This document shows, piece after piece, positions 33,645 through 43,006 of a stretch of DNA of 64,000 bases. How positions within the stretch are numbered: the first letter of the stretch is position 1; each line of letters starts with the position of its first letter. Under the pieces are notes generated by a model. That model was not told where the DNA came from. It searched no databases and saw only the letters and a list, made by a program, of their open reading frames with translations. Source of the stretch: Terriglobus albidus (GTDB lineage: Bacteria; Acidobacteriota; Terriglobia; Terriglobales; Acidobacteriaceae). The DNA is taken from contig NZ_CP042806.1 of the NCBI RefSeq assembly GCF_008000815.1, positions 2,108,001-2,172,000 on the forward strand, in the 5' to 3' direction. The translations under genes were made by a program, and so were the position numbers.

Positions 33645-35573
33645 ATGACTTCTTCCTCACCGAACCTCGCCCTTCAGTCGCTGCGTTCGCGTCTTGGCCA
33701 TGTCTGCGTTGCCCTGCAGGGTTCAAGCCCGTCCGAGCTTTTCCAGAAGGCTGAAGCTGCGGCTCCGGAGCATCCGTTTCTGGAGTTCCGGCTGGATTCA
33801 CTGCCGAATCCCGCTGCCGCATTGCCGCGCCTGAAAGCATTTCTGGAAGCAAATCCGCTGGTCACCGCAATTACCACCTGTCGGCGGAAGCCGAATGGCG
33901 GCGGATTTCCGGGAAGCCTCTCGGATGAGGCGGAGATCCTGGCGAAGGCAGCGGCCGGCGGAAGCCAGTTGATCGATCTCGAGATCGAGTCGGCCGAAGC
34001 GATGAAGCACGCCGACCTGGACAAGCTGCGGGCGGCCGGTGCTGCGATCATCATCAGCTATCACGACTTTGAAACGACCCGCGACCTCGATTCCGTCTAT
34101 GAACGGATCCAGAAGTTCCAGCCGGACTTCATCAAGGTCGTTCCGACGGCGCGTTCGCTCGCGGATAACCTGACGCTGTTCTCGTTTCTGGAGAAGTATG
34201 GCGAGGCAGGCAATATCATCGGCATCTCGATGGGAGAGTACGGTGTCATTTCGCGTGTGCTGGGTGTGCGTGCCGGCTCAGCGTTTACCTTTGCCGCTTC
34301 GAGCGTGGAAGATGCCACCGCTCCCGGTCAGATTCCTGCACGTGCCCTGGTAGAGAACTACAGGATTGACCAGATTGCGGCGGGAACCAAGATCTACGGT
34401 GTGGCTGGAAATCCGGTGCGGTCGTCGCTCTCGCCCCTGATGCTGAATACCGCCTTCCGCCGTGAAACGGTGAACGCTGTCTATCTGGCGCTGCAGACCT
34501 CCAAGCTAACCGATCTGTTGAGGGTCGTGCAGGCGATACCGATACACGGGCTCTCGGTGACGATGCCATTGAAGCAGGAGATTCTGGAACACCTGGAGCG
34601 GACCGATCCACTCTCAGCCAAGATTGGCGCGGTGAACACCATCGTGCGTGCCCAGGATGGGAAGCTGTATGGCTTCAATACAGATGTAGGCGGCATCGTC
34701 GGACCCATCGAGCGCCGACGGCCCATCCGCGGGCTTAAGGTGCTGGTGTTGGGCGCCGGTGGAGCATCACGCGCCGCTGTCTTCGGTCTTAAGGAGAAGG
34801 GTGCGGATGTGACCATCTATAACCGCACGGTGGAGACCGCGCAAAAACTGGCCAAGCAGGCCGGGGCGAAGACTATCAAGCGTGAGCTGATCGGTAAGAC
34901 GCACTTCGACCTCATCATCAATTCGACTCCCGCCGGGATGAAGGGCAACAAGCTGACCCATATCCTCGAGCCCGGTGAGCTGCACGCGGATCTGGTCTTT
35001 GATTTGGTCTACAACCCGGTCGAGACACCTTTCCTGCGCATGGCGCGGGAGAAGGGCATTCCGGTCATCACTGGCGTGGAGATGTTTGTCCATCAGGGGG
35101 CACGGCAGTTCGAGATCTGGACGGGTAAGCCCGCTCCGGAGGATGAGATGCTGCGTGTGGTGGTACATGCACTGAAGCAGCTGCAAGCAGAGGCTCTGGC
35201 TTCCGCTCCGGTCAAGGAAGAGCCAAAGCATGTAGAGGTGCCGAAGCCTGCAGCCGTGAAGGTAGAACACAAGCCGGAACCAGCAAAGGCTCCGCCTGCT
35301 AAAGCTCCTATGGCGGCCCCGCTCACAAAGAAGCCGGTGGCAACGGCTGCGCCGGTCAAAGAAAAGGCTCCTGAGAAGAAGGCTCCAGCGCCGGTGAAGA
35401 AAAGTGCGGTGAAGGTAGCGCCAACGAAGCCCGCCGCAAAAGCGCCTGCGAAGGCTATTGTGAAATCGCCTGTGAAGAAAGCGGCGGCTAAGCCGGTACC
35501 CGCAAAAACAGCAGCGAAGAGCGCTAAGAAGGCTGTCGCCAAAGCTCCGATAAAGGCTGCGAAAAAGAAGTAG
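33645..35573 (+). CDS. aroDE: Fused 3-dehydroquinate dehydratase (type I) and shikimate dehydrogenase with a histone-like basic tail
   Basis: The 642-residue protein catalyses two consecutive shikimate-pathway steps: dehydroquinate to dehydroshikimate to shikimate. The AroD half (about 10-235) has LIDLEIE, the catalytic His in SYHDF, and the Schiff-base Lys in FIKVVPTA. The AroE half (about 245-520) has GNPVRSSLSPLMLN, the catalytic Lys in SVTMPLKQEI, the Asp in FNTDVGG, and the NADP motif GAGGASRAAV. The last 122 residues are a disordered Ala/Pro/Lys tail with 32 Lys and no Arg, similar in style to histone H1-like tails. The start ATG 33645 lacks a clear Shine-Dalgarno. The tail is unusual for this enzyme. 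Confidence 0.93.
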   Translation: MTSSSPNLALQSLRSRLGHVCVALQGSSPSELFQKAEAAAPEHPFLEFRLDSLPNPAAALPRLKAFLEANPLVTAITTCRRKPNGGGFPGSLSDEAEILAKAAAGGSQLIDLEIESAEAMKHADLDKLRAAGAAIIISYHDFETTRDLDSVYERIQKFQPDFIKVVPTARSLADNLTLFSFLEKYGEAGNIIGISMGEYGVISRVLGVRAGSAFTFAASSVEDATAPGQIPARALVENYRIDQIAAGTKIYGVAGNPVRSSLSPLMLNTAFRRETVNAVYLALQTSKLTDLLRVVQAIPIHGLSVTMPLKQEILEHLERTDPLSAKIGAVNTIVRAQDGKLYGFNTDVGGIVGPIERRRPIRGLKVLVLGAGGASRAAVFGLKEKGADVTIYNRTVETAQKLAKQAGAKTIKRELIGKTHFDLIINSTPAGMKGNKLTHILEPGELHADLVFDLVYNPVETPFLRMAREKGIPVITGVEMFVHQGARQFEIWTGKPAPEDEMLRVVVHALKQLQAEALASAPVKEEPKHVEVPKPAAVKVEHKPEPAKAPPAKAPMAAPLTKKPVATAAPVKEKAPEKKAPAPVKKSAVKVAPTKPAAKAPAKAIVKSPVKKAAAKPVPAKTAAKSAKKAVAKAPIKAAKKK

Positions 35574-35604
35574 CTGCGGGCATATCAACAGATCCGATGA
35601 TTGA

Positions 35605-35775
35605 ATACATCGGGTGCCCCATCCCACCCATCGCGATGGGTGGCATTCGTGGCTCTATGAAATCTATGAGGTAGAGAAGCAGATTTCTCCGCTCCCGTTG
35701 GTCGCTGCGAAATGACAAACAAATGATCGCGCATAGCGCGATATCCCACCCATCGCGATGCGATGGATGGGCCAT
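35605..35775. repeat. Cluster of dispersed repeats (CCCATCGCGATGGG and AGCAGATTTCTCC types)
   Basis: The aroDE/tetR spacer holds CACCCATCGCGATGGGTG (a perfect palindrome near 35623-35640). It also has one copy of the AGCAGATTTCTCC...GAAATGACAAACAAA repeat (35677-35722), and a second CCCACCCATCGCGATG near 35743. No gene is visible. The palindromes may act as terminators for the two convergent genes. Confidence 0.6.
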
Positions 35776-35790
35776 CCAGTGTAGGGGCGG

Positions 35791-36441
35791 CTATTCCTGC
35801 TCGGTCGGCGGTGATGCAATACAGGTCTGCAGATATCCACGCACAAGCACGAGAAGCTCTTCACGCAGGGGTGCTAGTTCGCGTTCCGGTGACTTCGCCT
35901 CCAGCAGTCTACGTGAGACTCCGTTGAGCGCGGCCATCACCATGGTGGCAACAATCTCCGGGTCTTTGGTGAGACCTTCGCTTGCGGTTGCGAAGAGTTC
36001 GGCGACAACGCGGCGTCCGCGTGCGCCGGCTGCTTTGGCGATCGCGAGACCATCCAGGTCGGAACTGACGGAGTAGAGCGCCGCGCTCTCCTTGACGTTG
36101 TGCATCTTGGCGCTGAGATAAGCGTCGATCAGCGTCTCTCCCATTGTGAGCAGGCTGGCGGAACGGTATTCCTTACAAACGCGGTCGACGGATGTGGCGA
36201 CGCCGTGCATATGCCGTTTCAGGCTGGCCTGCAGCAGAGCGCTCTTGTTGGGGAAGTACTGATACAGCGTTCCCACGGAGACGCCTGCGCGCATGGCCAC
36301 AAGTGTCGTGGTCAGCCGTTCCTTGCCGACCGAGACCAAAACCTGAATAGCCGCCTGCAAAATGGCATCGACGGTAGCGGTAGAACGCTCCTGAACTGGC
36401 GTTTTTCGCGGCTGCAGCGTGCGTGGAGAGGTCGTAGGCAA
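35791..36441 (-). CDS. TetR-family transcriptional regulator
   Basis: The 216-residue protein has a TetR helix-turn-helix (about 18-65: VDAILQAAIQVLVSVGKERLTTTLVAMRAGVSVGTLYQYFPNK pattern) and a helical ligand domain. It is divergent from an aldo/keto reductase with 66 bp between starts. A perfect 14-bp palindrome lies in the gap, so it probably represses that gene and itself. Ligand unknown. Confidence 0.93.
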   Translation of the reverse strand: MPTTSPRTLQPRKTPVQERSTATVDAILQAAIQVLVSVGKERLTTTLVAMRAGVSVGTLYQYFPNKSALLQASLKRHMHGVATSVDRVCKEYRSASLLTMGETLIDAYLSAKMHNVKESAALYSVSSDLDGLAIAKAAGARGRRVVAELFATASEGLTKDPEIVATMVMAALNGVSRRLLEAKSPERELAPLREELLVLVRGYLQTCIASPPTEQE

Positions 36442-36457
36442 ATGCGAACTCCAAAGC

Positions 36458-36471
36458 TGAAGGTTCCTTCA
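36458..36471. promoter_or_regulatory. TetR operator candidate
   Basis: TGAAGG-TT-CCTTCA is perfectly symmetric and sits 17 bp from the tetR start and 36 bp from the reductase start. Its short length relative to typical TetR operators keeps confidence moderate. Confidence 0.45.
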
Positions 36472-36507
36472 TCTAAACACACGTCGCAGCAATTTGGAGG
36501 GGAAAGC

Positions 36508-37386
36508 ATGAGCGAGAGACAGCAGACAACATTCACACTTCCGGGAACCGGCATCACCTTGAACCGCATGGGCTATGGCGCGATGCAGCTTGCCGGGCCT
36601 CACGTCTTTGGTCCGCCGAAGGACCGCGCCATGGCCGTGACGGTGCTGCGTGATGCGGTGGCGTGGGGTGTTGACCACATCGATACTTCAGATTTCTACG
36701 GTCCTCATATCACCAACCAGATTCTGCACGAAGCCCTGCACCCCTACAGTGGGTTGACGATCGTGACGAAGGTTGGCGGTAGGCGTGGACCGGCGGGCGA
36801 GTGGCTGCCGGCACAAGAGCCGGCGGAGCTGGTTCAGGGCGTCCACGACAATCTGCGTAATCTTGGTGTCGATGTACTGGATGTCGTGAACCTGCGCGTG
36901 TGGGGCGGCGTGAGTTCGCCGACCGAAGGTTCTATTGCTGAGCGGTTTGAGGCTCTGGCGAAGCTGCAGCAGCAGGGGCTGATCCGGCATCTTGGGTTGA
37001 GCAATGTGACCGCGAAGCAGGTCGAGGAAGCGCTGACCATTGCTCCGGTGGTTGGGGTGCAGAACCAGTACAACCTTGCCTCGCGGGAGGATGATGCGTT
37101 GATCGACAGTCTGGCCGTGAAGGGGATCGCTTATGTGCCGTTCTTCCCACTGGGTGGATTTACGCCGCTGCAGTCTTCGACGCTGTCAGATGTCGCGGCA
37201 AGGCTGAACGCGACGCCGATGCAGGTTGCGCTGTCATGGCTGCTGCATCGCTCGCCGAATGTTTTGCTAATCCCGGGAACCTCATCGGTAGTGCATTTAC
37301 GGGAAAATCTGGCGGCCGCGGAGCTGGTGCTACCGAAGAATGAGTTGCAGGAGCTGGATGGGATCGGTGCGTTGGCGAAGCAGTGA
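36508..37386 (+). CDS. Aldo/keto reductase
   Basis: The 292-residue protein is a TIM-barrel NADPH-dependent oxidoreductase resembling the YdbC-like group. The active-site Asp and Tyr are in HIDTSDFYGP, and the Lys in TIVTKVGG. The usual catalytic His position reads VVNLRVWGG. The C-terminal cofactor-binding segment is LLIPGTSSVVHLRENL. AGGGGAA precedes ATG 36508. It is probably controlled by the divergent TetR protein. Substrate unknown. Confidence 0.92.
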   Translation: MSERQQTTFTLPGTGITLNRMGYGAMQLAGPHVFGPPKDRAMAVTVLRDAVAWGVDHIDTSDFYGPHITNQILHEALHPYSGLTIVTKVGGRRGPAGEWLPAQEPAELVQGVHDNLRNLGVDVLDVVNLRVWGGVSSPTEGSIAERFEALAKLQQQGLIRHLGLSNVTAKQVEEALTIAPVVGVQNQYNLASREDDALIDSLAVKGIAYVPFFPLGGFTPLQSSTLSDVAARLNATPMQVALSWLLHRSPNVLLIPGTSSVVHLRENLAAAELVLPKNELQELDGIGALAKQ

Positions 37387-37406
37387 TTCCCCCCCCGAGA
37401 AAATAG

Positions 37407-37432
37407 AAAAGCCCGGAGCGATCCGGGCTTTT
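37407..37432. terminator. Bidirectional terminator, aldo/keto reductase / VKOR
   Basis: GCCCGGA-GCGA-TCCGGGC flanked by AAAA and TTTTT lies between two convergent stop codons. Confidence 0.9.
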
Positions 37433-37456
37433 TCTCTTTTGGCAGCGATTACGCTG

Positions 37457-37918
37457 CTAGTAGATCAGTTTGCGGCGGTTGCGGACGACCAGGTAGTTGA
37501 TGGCGGCTACGATGGTGATGACAGCGATGATGGTCTGGGACCAGACGCAGTAGATGCACCATTTTTCGAGCACAAACGCTTCCAGATAGCTGAGAATGCC
37601 GGCAAAGAAGAGGCCGATCTGTGCGGCTTCAAAGGCAAAGAAATCGAGCTTGGTGAGAGCGAGAACGGCGATGAGGAGATAGCCGCCCAGACCGAGAACC
37701 GCGACTGGAATGTGTTTCCCATGACGTGGGTCCTCTCCGAAGGATGCGGCGGGAAACACGGCAAAGCGGGAGTGATTGACGGCTCCGCAGTCCCACTTTT
37801 CTGTTACGGCACAAGGTGGGGCGGCGTTGGGGTCCTGGAGGTGAACGCGAAGCGCCAACCCTGAGACCACCATGCCACCTACTGCCAGCAAAGCAATGAG
37901 ATAACGCAGAAAAGCCAT
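37457..37918 (-). CDS. Vitamin K epoxide reductase (VKOR) family membrane protein
   Basis: The 153-residue protein has four to five membrane helices. It carries both cysteine pairs of bacterial VKORs: one pair in the first periplasmic loop (PPCAVTEKWDCGAVNHS) and the CxxC redox centre WCIYC on the later helix. It reoxidises a periplasmic disulfide-forming partner (DsbA-like) using quinone. The thioredoxin-like fusion found in some bacteria is absent. The start 37918 gives MAFLRYLIAL at the first helix. Confidence 0.92.
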   Translation of the reverse strand: MAFLRYLIALLAVGGMVVSGLALRVHLQDPNAAPPCAVTEKWDCGAVNHSRFAVFPAASFGEDPRHGKHIPVAVLGLGGYLLIAVLALTKLDFFAFEAAQIGLFFAGILSYLEAFVLEKWCIYCVWSQTIIAVITIVAAINYLVVRNRRKLIY

Positions 37919-38037
37919 TGCGAACAGGGTACGCCCGTAACCATCGGTAACGCCAGCTTTCTCAGTGGCAACTGTTGCACTGGAAGGCACTTGCGTGCTT
38001 TCCGTAATGAGGAGCATCAAAGAGAGAGGAGAGATAT

Positions 38038-39681
38038 TTGGAGACGCAGGAGATTATTGCGGAGAGCCCGAAGAGGCCGGAACACGGCTTTGGGCCGTTA
38101 CAGATTCCGCTGTTTCGCGACCGCTGGATCGCCTCCACGGTCAGCAATCTGGGGACCTGGATGCAGGACACGGCGGGCACCTGGCTGATGACGGTGCTCT
38201 CGGCCGGCTCGCCCCTGCTCATCGCTCTGATGCAGACTGCCGCCAGCCTTCCGGTTTTGCTGCTGGGGCTACTGGCGGGAGCCACTGCCGACATCTTTGA
38301 GCGGCGCAGGCTGCTGATCTTCTGGCAGAGCTGGATGCTGGTGACGGTCGGGCTGCTGACGGTGCTGACCTTTGCCGGCGTTGTGGGGCCGTATCAACTG
38401 CTGGCGCTCACTTTCCTGATGAATATCGGCGCCGCGATGAATAATCCGGCATGGCAGGCGATTGTGCCGGAGCTGGTGCCGCGCGAACAGATTCCCGACG
38501 CCGTCAGCCTGAACTCGGCCAGCAATAACCTGGCGCGTGCTCTGGGACCAGCATTGGGTGGCTTGATGGTGGCGGCGTTTGTGAAGGCCTCTACCGGCGC
38601 GGGATGGGTCTTTGCCCTGAATTCTGCATCGTTTGCGGCGGTGATCTGGGTGCTGTGGCGGTGGAAGCGTAAGCCGCTGTTCAAGAGCGCGCTGCCGGCG
38701 GAGCGGATCGCAGGCTCCATCCGCAGCGGTCTGCGTTATCTGCGCTTCGCTCCGGAGCTGCAGGCGAGCCTGATACGTGCCTTCCTCTTTACCTTCTTTG
38801 TCAGTGCGGTCTGGGCGCTGCTGGCAGCGGTTGCGGCGCGTGAGCTGAAGCAGGGGGCGATGGGATATGGCCTGCTGAATGGAGCCTTGGGAGCCGGGGC
38901 TGTGGTTGGTGCACTGCTGCTGCCACGCATCAGGGCAAGGTTCAATGCAGACGCCATCCTGCGCGTGACTTCGGTGGCCTATATCGTCATTCTGCTGGTG
39001 CTGGCCTGGGTGCCGATACCGGCGGTGGCGATTGCTGTGTTGCTGGTGGGTGGTTTCTGCTGGACCTCCACGATGAGCACGTTGAATACCAGCGTGCAGC
39101 TGGTCTCGCCCGCCTGGGTGCAGGCGCGCGCTCTCGGAGCCTATCTCACGGTCTTTCAGGGTGGACTGGCGCTTGGGAGTGCTGTGTGGGGATATGTGGC
39201 GGAGCACAGCTCAGTCCCGGTCGCAATGACAGCCAGTGCGATTGGCCTGGCTGTGACGCTGCCGTTTGCGTTGCGGTTCCATATCCTGCAGGGCAAGCTG
39301 CCCGATCTTGGGCCGTATGTATGGCGCCGGCCGGCAAGGGAACTTGTCATCCAGCCGGAGCTCGAGGATGGGCCGGTGCGCATCGTCATCGAGTACTTTG
39401 TCGCTCCCGAAAACTACGCCGAGTTCACCCGCTTGATCCACAAGATGGAAAATGTCCGGCTGCGTACGGGCGCCATTCGGTGGGGTGTCTTCCGCGACGC
39501 CGCCAACCCGGAACGCATGGAAGAGACCTTCGTGATGGAAAGCTGGCTCGATCACCTGCGGGCGCGGGAGAGGATGACCGCAGCGGATGCGAAGGTCCGC
39601 GATCGTTTATGGGAGCTGCACAAAGGCACCGCTCCACCGCGCGTAGAGCACCAGCTCTACGTGAAGGAAGTCACTCCTTAA
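38038..39681 (+). CDS. MFS transporter (MFS_3/EntS-like exporter)
   Basis: The 547-residue protein has 12 membrane segments (about 30-420) followed by a cytoplasmic domain of about 100 residues with VIEYFVAPENYAEF and RWGVFRDAANPERM. This tail is a normal part of the MFS_3 group of secretion effectors (enterobactin exporter-like). The TTG start at 38038 is preceded by GAGGAGAG at ideal spacing. It is divergent from VKOR. Substrate unknown; siderophore or drug export is typical. Confidence 0.88.
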   Translation: METQEIIAESPKRPEHGFGPLQIPLFRDRWIASTVSNLGTWMQDTAGTWLMTVLSAGSPLLIALMQTAASLPVLLLGLLAGATADIFERRRLLIFWQSWMLVTVGLLTVLTFAGVVGPYQLLALTFLMNIGAAMNNPAWQAIVPELVPREQIPDAVSLNSASNNLARALGPALGGLMVAAFVKASTGAGWVFALNSASFAAVIWVLWRWKRKPLFKSALPAERIAGSIRSGLRYLRFAPELQASLIRAFLFTFFVSAVWALLAAVAARELKQGAMGYGLLNGALGAGAVVGALLLPRIRARFNADAILRVTSVAYIVILLVLAWVPIPAVAIAVLLVGGFCWTSTMSTLNTSVQLVSPAWVQARALGAYLTVFQGGLALGSAVWGYVAEHSSVPVAMTASAIGLAVTLPFALRFHILQGKLPDLGPYVWRRPARELVIQPELEDGPVRIVIEYFVAPENYAEFTRLIHKMENVRLRTGAIRWGVFRDAANPERMEETFVMESWLDHLRARERMTAADAKVRDRLWELHKGTAPPRVEHQLYVKEVTP

Positions 39682-39803
39682 TTCAATGAAGGAATAATTG
39701 AATCATTGAATAAGGGGATGTACGGCTGGTTATTCAATCATTCAATTCTTCAATTCTTCAATTAACCAGTTGAATGGTTGAATCGTTGAATAGTTGAATA
39801 GTT
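39682..39803. repeat. AT-rich tracts of TTGAAT/ATTCAA hexamers
   Basis: Runs of ATTCAATCATTCAATTCTTC and the complement TTGAATGGTTGAATCGTTGAATAG face each other, forming an imperfect dyad of at least 100 bp between the MFS gene and the hydrolase. The same kind of sequence flanks the terminator at 61997. The hydrolase start may lie inside it. Confidence 0.7.
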
Positions 39804-39805
39804 AC

Positions 39806-40939
39806 GTGACGAAATGGTTGCGGTACTCCCTTGGAGCGCTGGCTCTTCTGGTCGTTGTGTTGCTTGCGAGCTGGCCTTGGGTTAAGGCTCGGCTGCAGGC
39901 AGTGGCGGTGTTGAAGACACTTAGCCATGAGCCGATTCCGTTGCCGGTGCGGGCCGTGACGGCTTCGAATGTTCTGACGCAGGACGTTGCTATCCCCACG
40001 GCAAATGGCACGTTGCGTGGGCGGCTGTATTCGCCCGCAGGGATAAGCGGTGCGCCGGGCATGGTGATTGTGCATGGAGTCCATCACCTTGGGATGAACG
40101 AGCCGCGACTGGAGCTCTTTGCTTCGGCGATGGCGAGTTGTGGGCTGCAGGTTCTGACTCCGGAGCTTCCGGCGATTGCGGACTACCGCATCGGACCTGA
40201 GAGCGTGTCGGCAATCGGTGACAGCGCTCGGTGGTTCGCGCAACAGACTGGTGGCAAGGTGAGTGTGCTGGGACTGAGCTTCTCGGGCGGGCTAGCGTTG
40301 CTGGCGGCAGAACAGCCTGCGTACGCGGCAGAGATGAAGATGGTCTTCGCGGTAGGGTCGCAGGCCAATATGCAGCGGGTGGCTCGGTACTACCGCACGG
40401 GGCAGGATCTTCGCCCCGATGGATCGGTCCAGACTCTGACGGCACACGAGTATGGGCCGCTGGTGATGGAGTACGAGCACATGGAAGACTTCGCCTCGGC
40501 AGCAGACCGGGCAGCGTTGAGTGGAGTTCTAAAAGAACACCTGTATGAGGACGGCGCAGGGGAGCGGAGAGCGCTGCAGACGTTGACACCCGCACAGCGC
40601 GTGGTCGTAGCGCAACTGCTGAAGACGGCTGATGCACGGACAGTCACCTTGCTTGCGGCAAACGAGATAAAACATGCCCGGGAGATGGAAGCAGTCTCGC
40701 CGGACCGCGATCTACAGTCTGTCGGCGTGCCGGTCTTTCTGTTGCATGGAGAGGCCGACAATGTAATTCCGTCGGCGGAGACACTGTGGTTGGCGAAGGG
40801 GCTGCGTCCGCAGGTGCTTGAGGGTGCTCTGGTAAGCCCGTTGATCTCCCATGTGGAGATGGGGAAGTCCCCTGGCGCAGCAGATGCGTGGCGGCTGGTG
40901 AATTTTATTGCCAGAATGATGCGTCGGGCGGAGCAGTAG
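39806..40939 (+). CDS. Membrane-anchored alpha/beta hydrolase
   Basis: The 377-residue protein has an N-terminal membrane anchor (about 8-30) and an alpha/beta-hydrolase fold. The oxyanion region is MVIVHGVHHLG and the nucleophile is in GLSFSGG. The acid is in LHGEADNVIP and the likely histidine in SPLISHVEM. The GTG at 39806 is the best available start (TTG 39794 is the alternative). No Shine-Dalgarno is clear because the upstream sequence is the AT-rich repeat. It is followed 27 bp on by a PLP dehydratase gene, a possible operon. Substrate unknown. Confidence 0.75.
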   Translation: MTKWLRYSLGALALLVVVLLASWPWVKARLQAVAVLKTLSHEPIPLPVRAVTASNVLTQDVAIPTANGTLRGRLYSPAGISGAPGMVIVHGVHHLGMNEPRLELFASAMASCGLQVLTPELPAIADYRIGPESVSAIGDSARWFAQQTGGKVSVLGLSFSGGLALLAAEQPAYAAEMKMVFAVGSQANMQRVARYYRTGQDLRPDGSVQTLTAHEYGPLVMEYEHMEDFASAADRAALSGVLKEHLYEDGAGERRALQTLTPAQRVVVAQLLKTADARTVTLLAANEIKHAREMEAVSPDRDLQSVGVPVFLLHGEADNVIPSAETLWLAKGLRPQVLEGALVSPLISHVEMGKSPGAADAWRLVNFIARMMRRAEQ

Positions 40940-40966
40940 ACTCTGTAGAGAAGGGAAACGAGAACG

Positions 40967-41953
40967 ATGATCGCGACGGAGTTGGTCGGGCTGACGGAGA
41001 TTGAGGCTGCGCAGAAGCGTATCGCTGGAGTGGCGGTACGGACCGGGATCTACAAACTCGAAGGTGAAGCTGCCTCCAAACTGCCCTACGAGGTCTGGAT
41101 TAAGGCCGAGAGTGAGCAGCCAATCGGTAGTTTCAAGCTCCGCGGCGCCTTCAACAAGGTCGCATCCCTGGACAAGGATGCTCTGAGCCGCGGCGTCATC
41201 ACCTACTCCAGCGGCAATCACGCCCAGGGCGTGGCTTATGCCGGACGGGAACTGGGATCGAAGGCTGTCATCGTTATGCCGGAGAACGCTCCGATCGTAA
41301 AGCGCGAGGCGACGCTTGCTCTGGGAGCCGAGGTGGTGCTGGTCGGTCCCGCCAGCAAGGAGCGTAAGGAGAAGGCCGAGCAGCTTGAGGCTGAGCATGG
41401 ATACACGATGGTGCCGCCGTACGACGATCCATACATCGTGGCCGGGCAGGCGACCTGCGGCGCGGAGATTGTGGAGCAGGCTCCGGATGTGGACGTAGTG
41501 TTGAGCCCGGTGAGTGGTGGCGGTTTGCTGAGCGGTATCTCTACCGCAGTGAAGCTGAAGAAGCCGTCGGCGAAGGTCTTCGGTGTCGAGCCTGAGGTCG
41601 CCGGAGACGCTACAGAAAGCTTCGCCAAGAAGGAGCTGGTGGAGTGGCCGGCGGAGAAGACTGTGCGCACCATTGCGGACGGCCTGCGCACGCAGAGCCT
41701 GGGCGTGCTGAACTTCGCCCACGTGATGGAGTACACCGACAACATCTTCACGGTGAGTGAAGAGGAGATCGTTGCGGCGCTGAAGGTATACCTGAACGAA
41801 ACGAACCTGGTGCCGGAGCCGAGTGGGGCGGTGACACTGGCTGGCGCGCTCTTTCACCCGGAGAAGTTGCCAGCCGGGACGAAGAAGGTTGTTGTGGTGT
41901 TGAGTGGCGGTAATATCGACCCGGCATTGAAGGCGCAGTTGCAGGGGAGCTAG
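40967..41953 (+). CDS. Threonine/serine dehydratase-like PLP enzyme
   Basis: The 328-residue fold-type II PLP protein binds the cofactor through Lys in GSFKLRGA, with the phosphate loop SGGGLLSG and the SSGNHAQGVAYAG asparagine loop. It lacks the C-terminal ACT regulatory domains of biosynthetic IlvA and so resembles catabolic threonine ammonia-lyase (TdcB-like) or serine racemase. GGGAAACGAG precedes ATG 40967. Distinguishing the two needs sequence comparison. Confidence 0.88.
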   Translation: MIATELVGLTEIEAAQKRIAGVAVRTGIYKLEGEAASKLPYEVWIKAESEQPIGSFKLRGAFNKVASLDKDALSRGVITYSSGNHAQGVAYAGRELGSKAVIVMPENAPIVKREATLALGAEVVLVGPASKERKEKAEQLEAEHGYTMVPPYDDPYIVAGQATCGAEIVEQAPDVDVVLSPVSGGGLLSGISTAVKLKKPSAKVFGVEPEVAGDATESFAKKELVEWPAEKTVRTIADGLRTQSLGVLNFAHVMEYTDNIFTVSEEEIVAALKVYLNETNLVPEPSGAVTLAGALFHPEKLPAGTKKVVVVLSGGNIDPALKAQLQGS

Positions 41954-42007
41954 GGCGCTCTTACCTTGCGTCGGGATGACGTGTGGACCGTCTATAGAGG
42001 TATGACG

Positions 42008-43006
42008 ATGAAGCGGCTTGTGATTGGGGTGATGGTCTGCGCCGCCGCGATGTGCGGCGCGCAGAAGAAGTCGAAGCTGCCGCCGCAGTACCAGGGAGCG
42101 GCGCGGGCGACGGTGTTGCATACGGCGAATGTGTATGTTGCCGCCGAAGCTGGGTCGCAGAGGGTGAGCGTTGTGACGCCCGGGCACGAAGTCACCATCA
42201 TGGACCGCTCCCCGGGATGGGTACGTGTCTTTGCCAATACCGACGAGCCGGAGCAGAATGACTACGACGCTCCAGAGATTCAGGACGACAGCCAATCGTC
42301 GCCGGTGAGCGGATGGATCAAGGACAAGGGAGTCGTCGGCCCTGGGACTGCGAACGGCGACAGGCTGATCTTCGGCGCGGCAGTCATTGCCGAGTCGCAG
42401 GCATATGCACCGCATGCGCCCAAGGATGCGGCTGCGATGGCCCATTTCCTATACAAGCGCATGTTCGAATACTTCCCACAGTCTCCATTGGCAGGCGAAG
42501 CAGCGTGGAGATCGGCGGATATCCGCTGGCAGTTGCAGAAGGCAGATTTCGCAACGCTACCATCGGCGAAGGAACAGGATCCCAATCTGCGTCCGCGCCT
42601 GTATGAGGATGAGCTGAAGAAAGTCATCAAGTACTTTCCGGGATCGAAGTATGCTGCGATGGCCGCGTATGAGCTGATCGACCAGAAGCTATGCGGCGAC
42701 TGGCAGGGTCTGCCGAAATGTCCGGATAAAGAGACCGACTACTACGAGAAATATGCCAAGGAGTATCCGGATGGCCCTAAGACGGCTGAGGCGCTCTGGC
42801 AGGCGGTCTACCGTCAAGGTGTCGTGAGCAGCATGTATCTGGCCGAGGAGAACAAGAAGAAGGCAGATAATGCGGCCTCTCATGCCAGCTCGTTGAATGA
42901 CCAGTTACAGTCTCGCTTTGGCTCGACAGACTGGGCTGCGCGCGGCTCGGCGCTGATCTACCGGTTGCAGCAGGGGATTCCTGTTTACGGAAACGATCGC
43001 GATTAG
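42008..43006 (+). CDS. Secreted SH3-like/tetratricopeptide-type protein
   Basis: The 332-residue product has a signal peptide (MKRLVIGVMVCAAAMCGAQ). An SH3_3-like domain (about 30-90, containing VTIMDRSPGWVRVF) is followed by a helical region with BamD/TPR-like repeats (FLYKRMFEYFPQSPLAGEAAW and KKVIKYFPGSKYAAMAAYEL). AGAGG lies 7 bp upstream of ATG 42008, better than the ATG at 42002. The stop TAG is the first three bases of a palindromic element. An envelope-assembly role is plausible but unproved. Confidence 0.65.
   Translation: MKRLVIGVMVCAAAMCGAQKKSKLPPQYQGAARATVLHTANVYVAAEAGSQRVSVVTPGHEVTIMDRSPGWVRVFANTDEPEQNDYDAPEIQDDSQSSPVSGWIKDKGVVGPGTANGDRLIFGAAVIAESQAYAPHAPKDAAAMAHFLYKRMFEYFPQSPLAGEAAWRSADIRWQLQKADFATLPSAKEQDPNLRPRLYEDELKKVIKYFPGSKYAAMAAYELIDQKLCGDWQGLPKCPDKETDYYEKYAKEYPDGPKTAEALWQAVYRQGVVSSMYLAEENKKKADNAASHASSLNDQLQSRFGSTDWAARGSALIYRLQQGIPVYGNDRD

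Noticed and set aside
38038-39681. Novel fusion of MFS transporter and a monooxygenase-like domain
   Set aside because: The C-terminal domain is a regular part of MFS_3 exporters.
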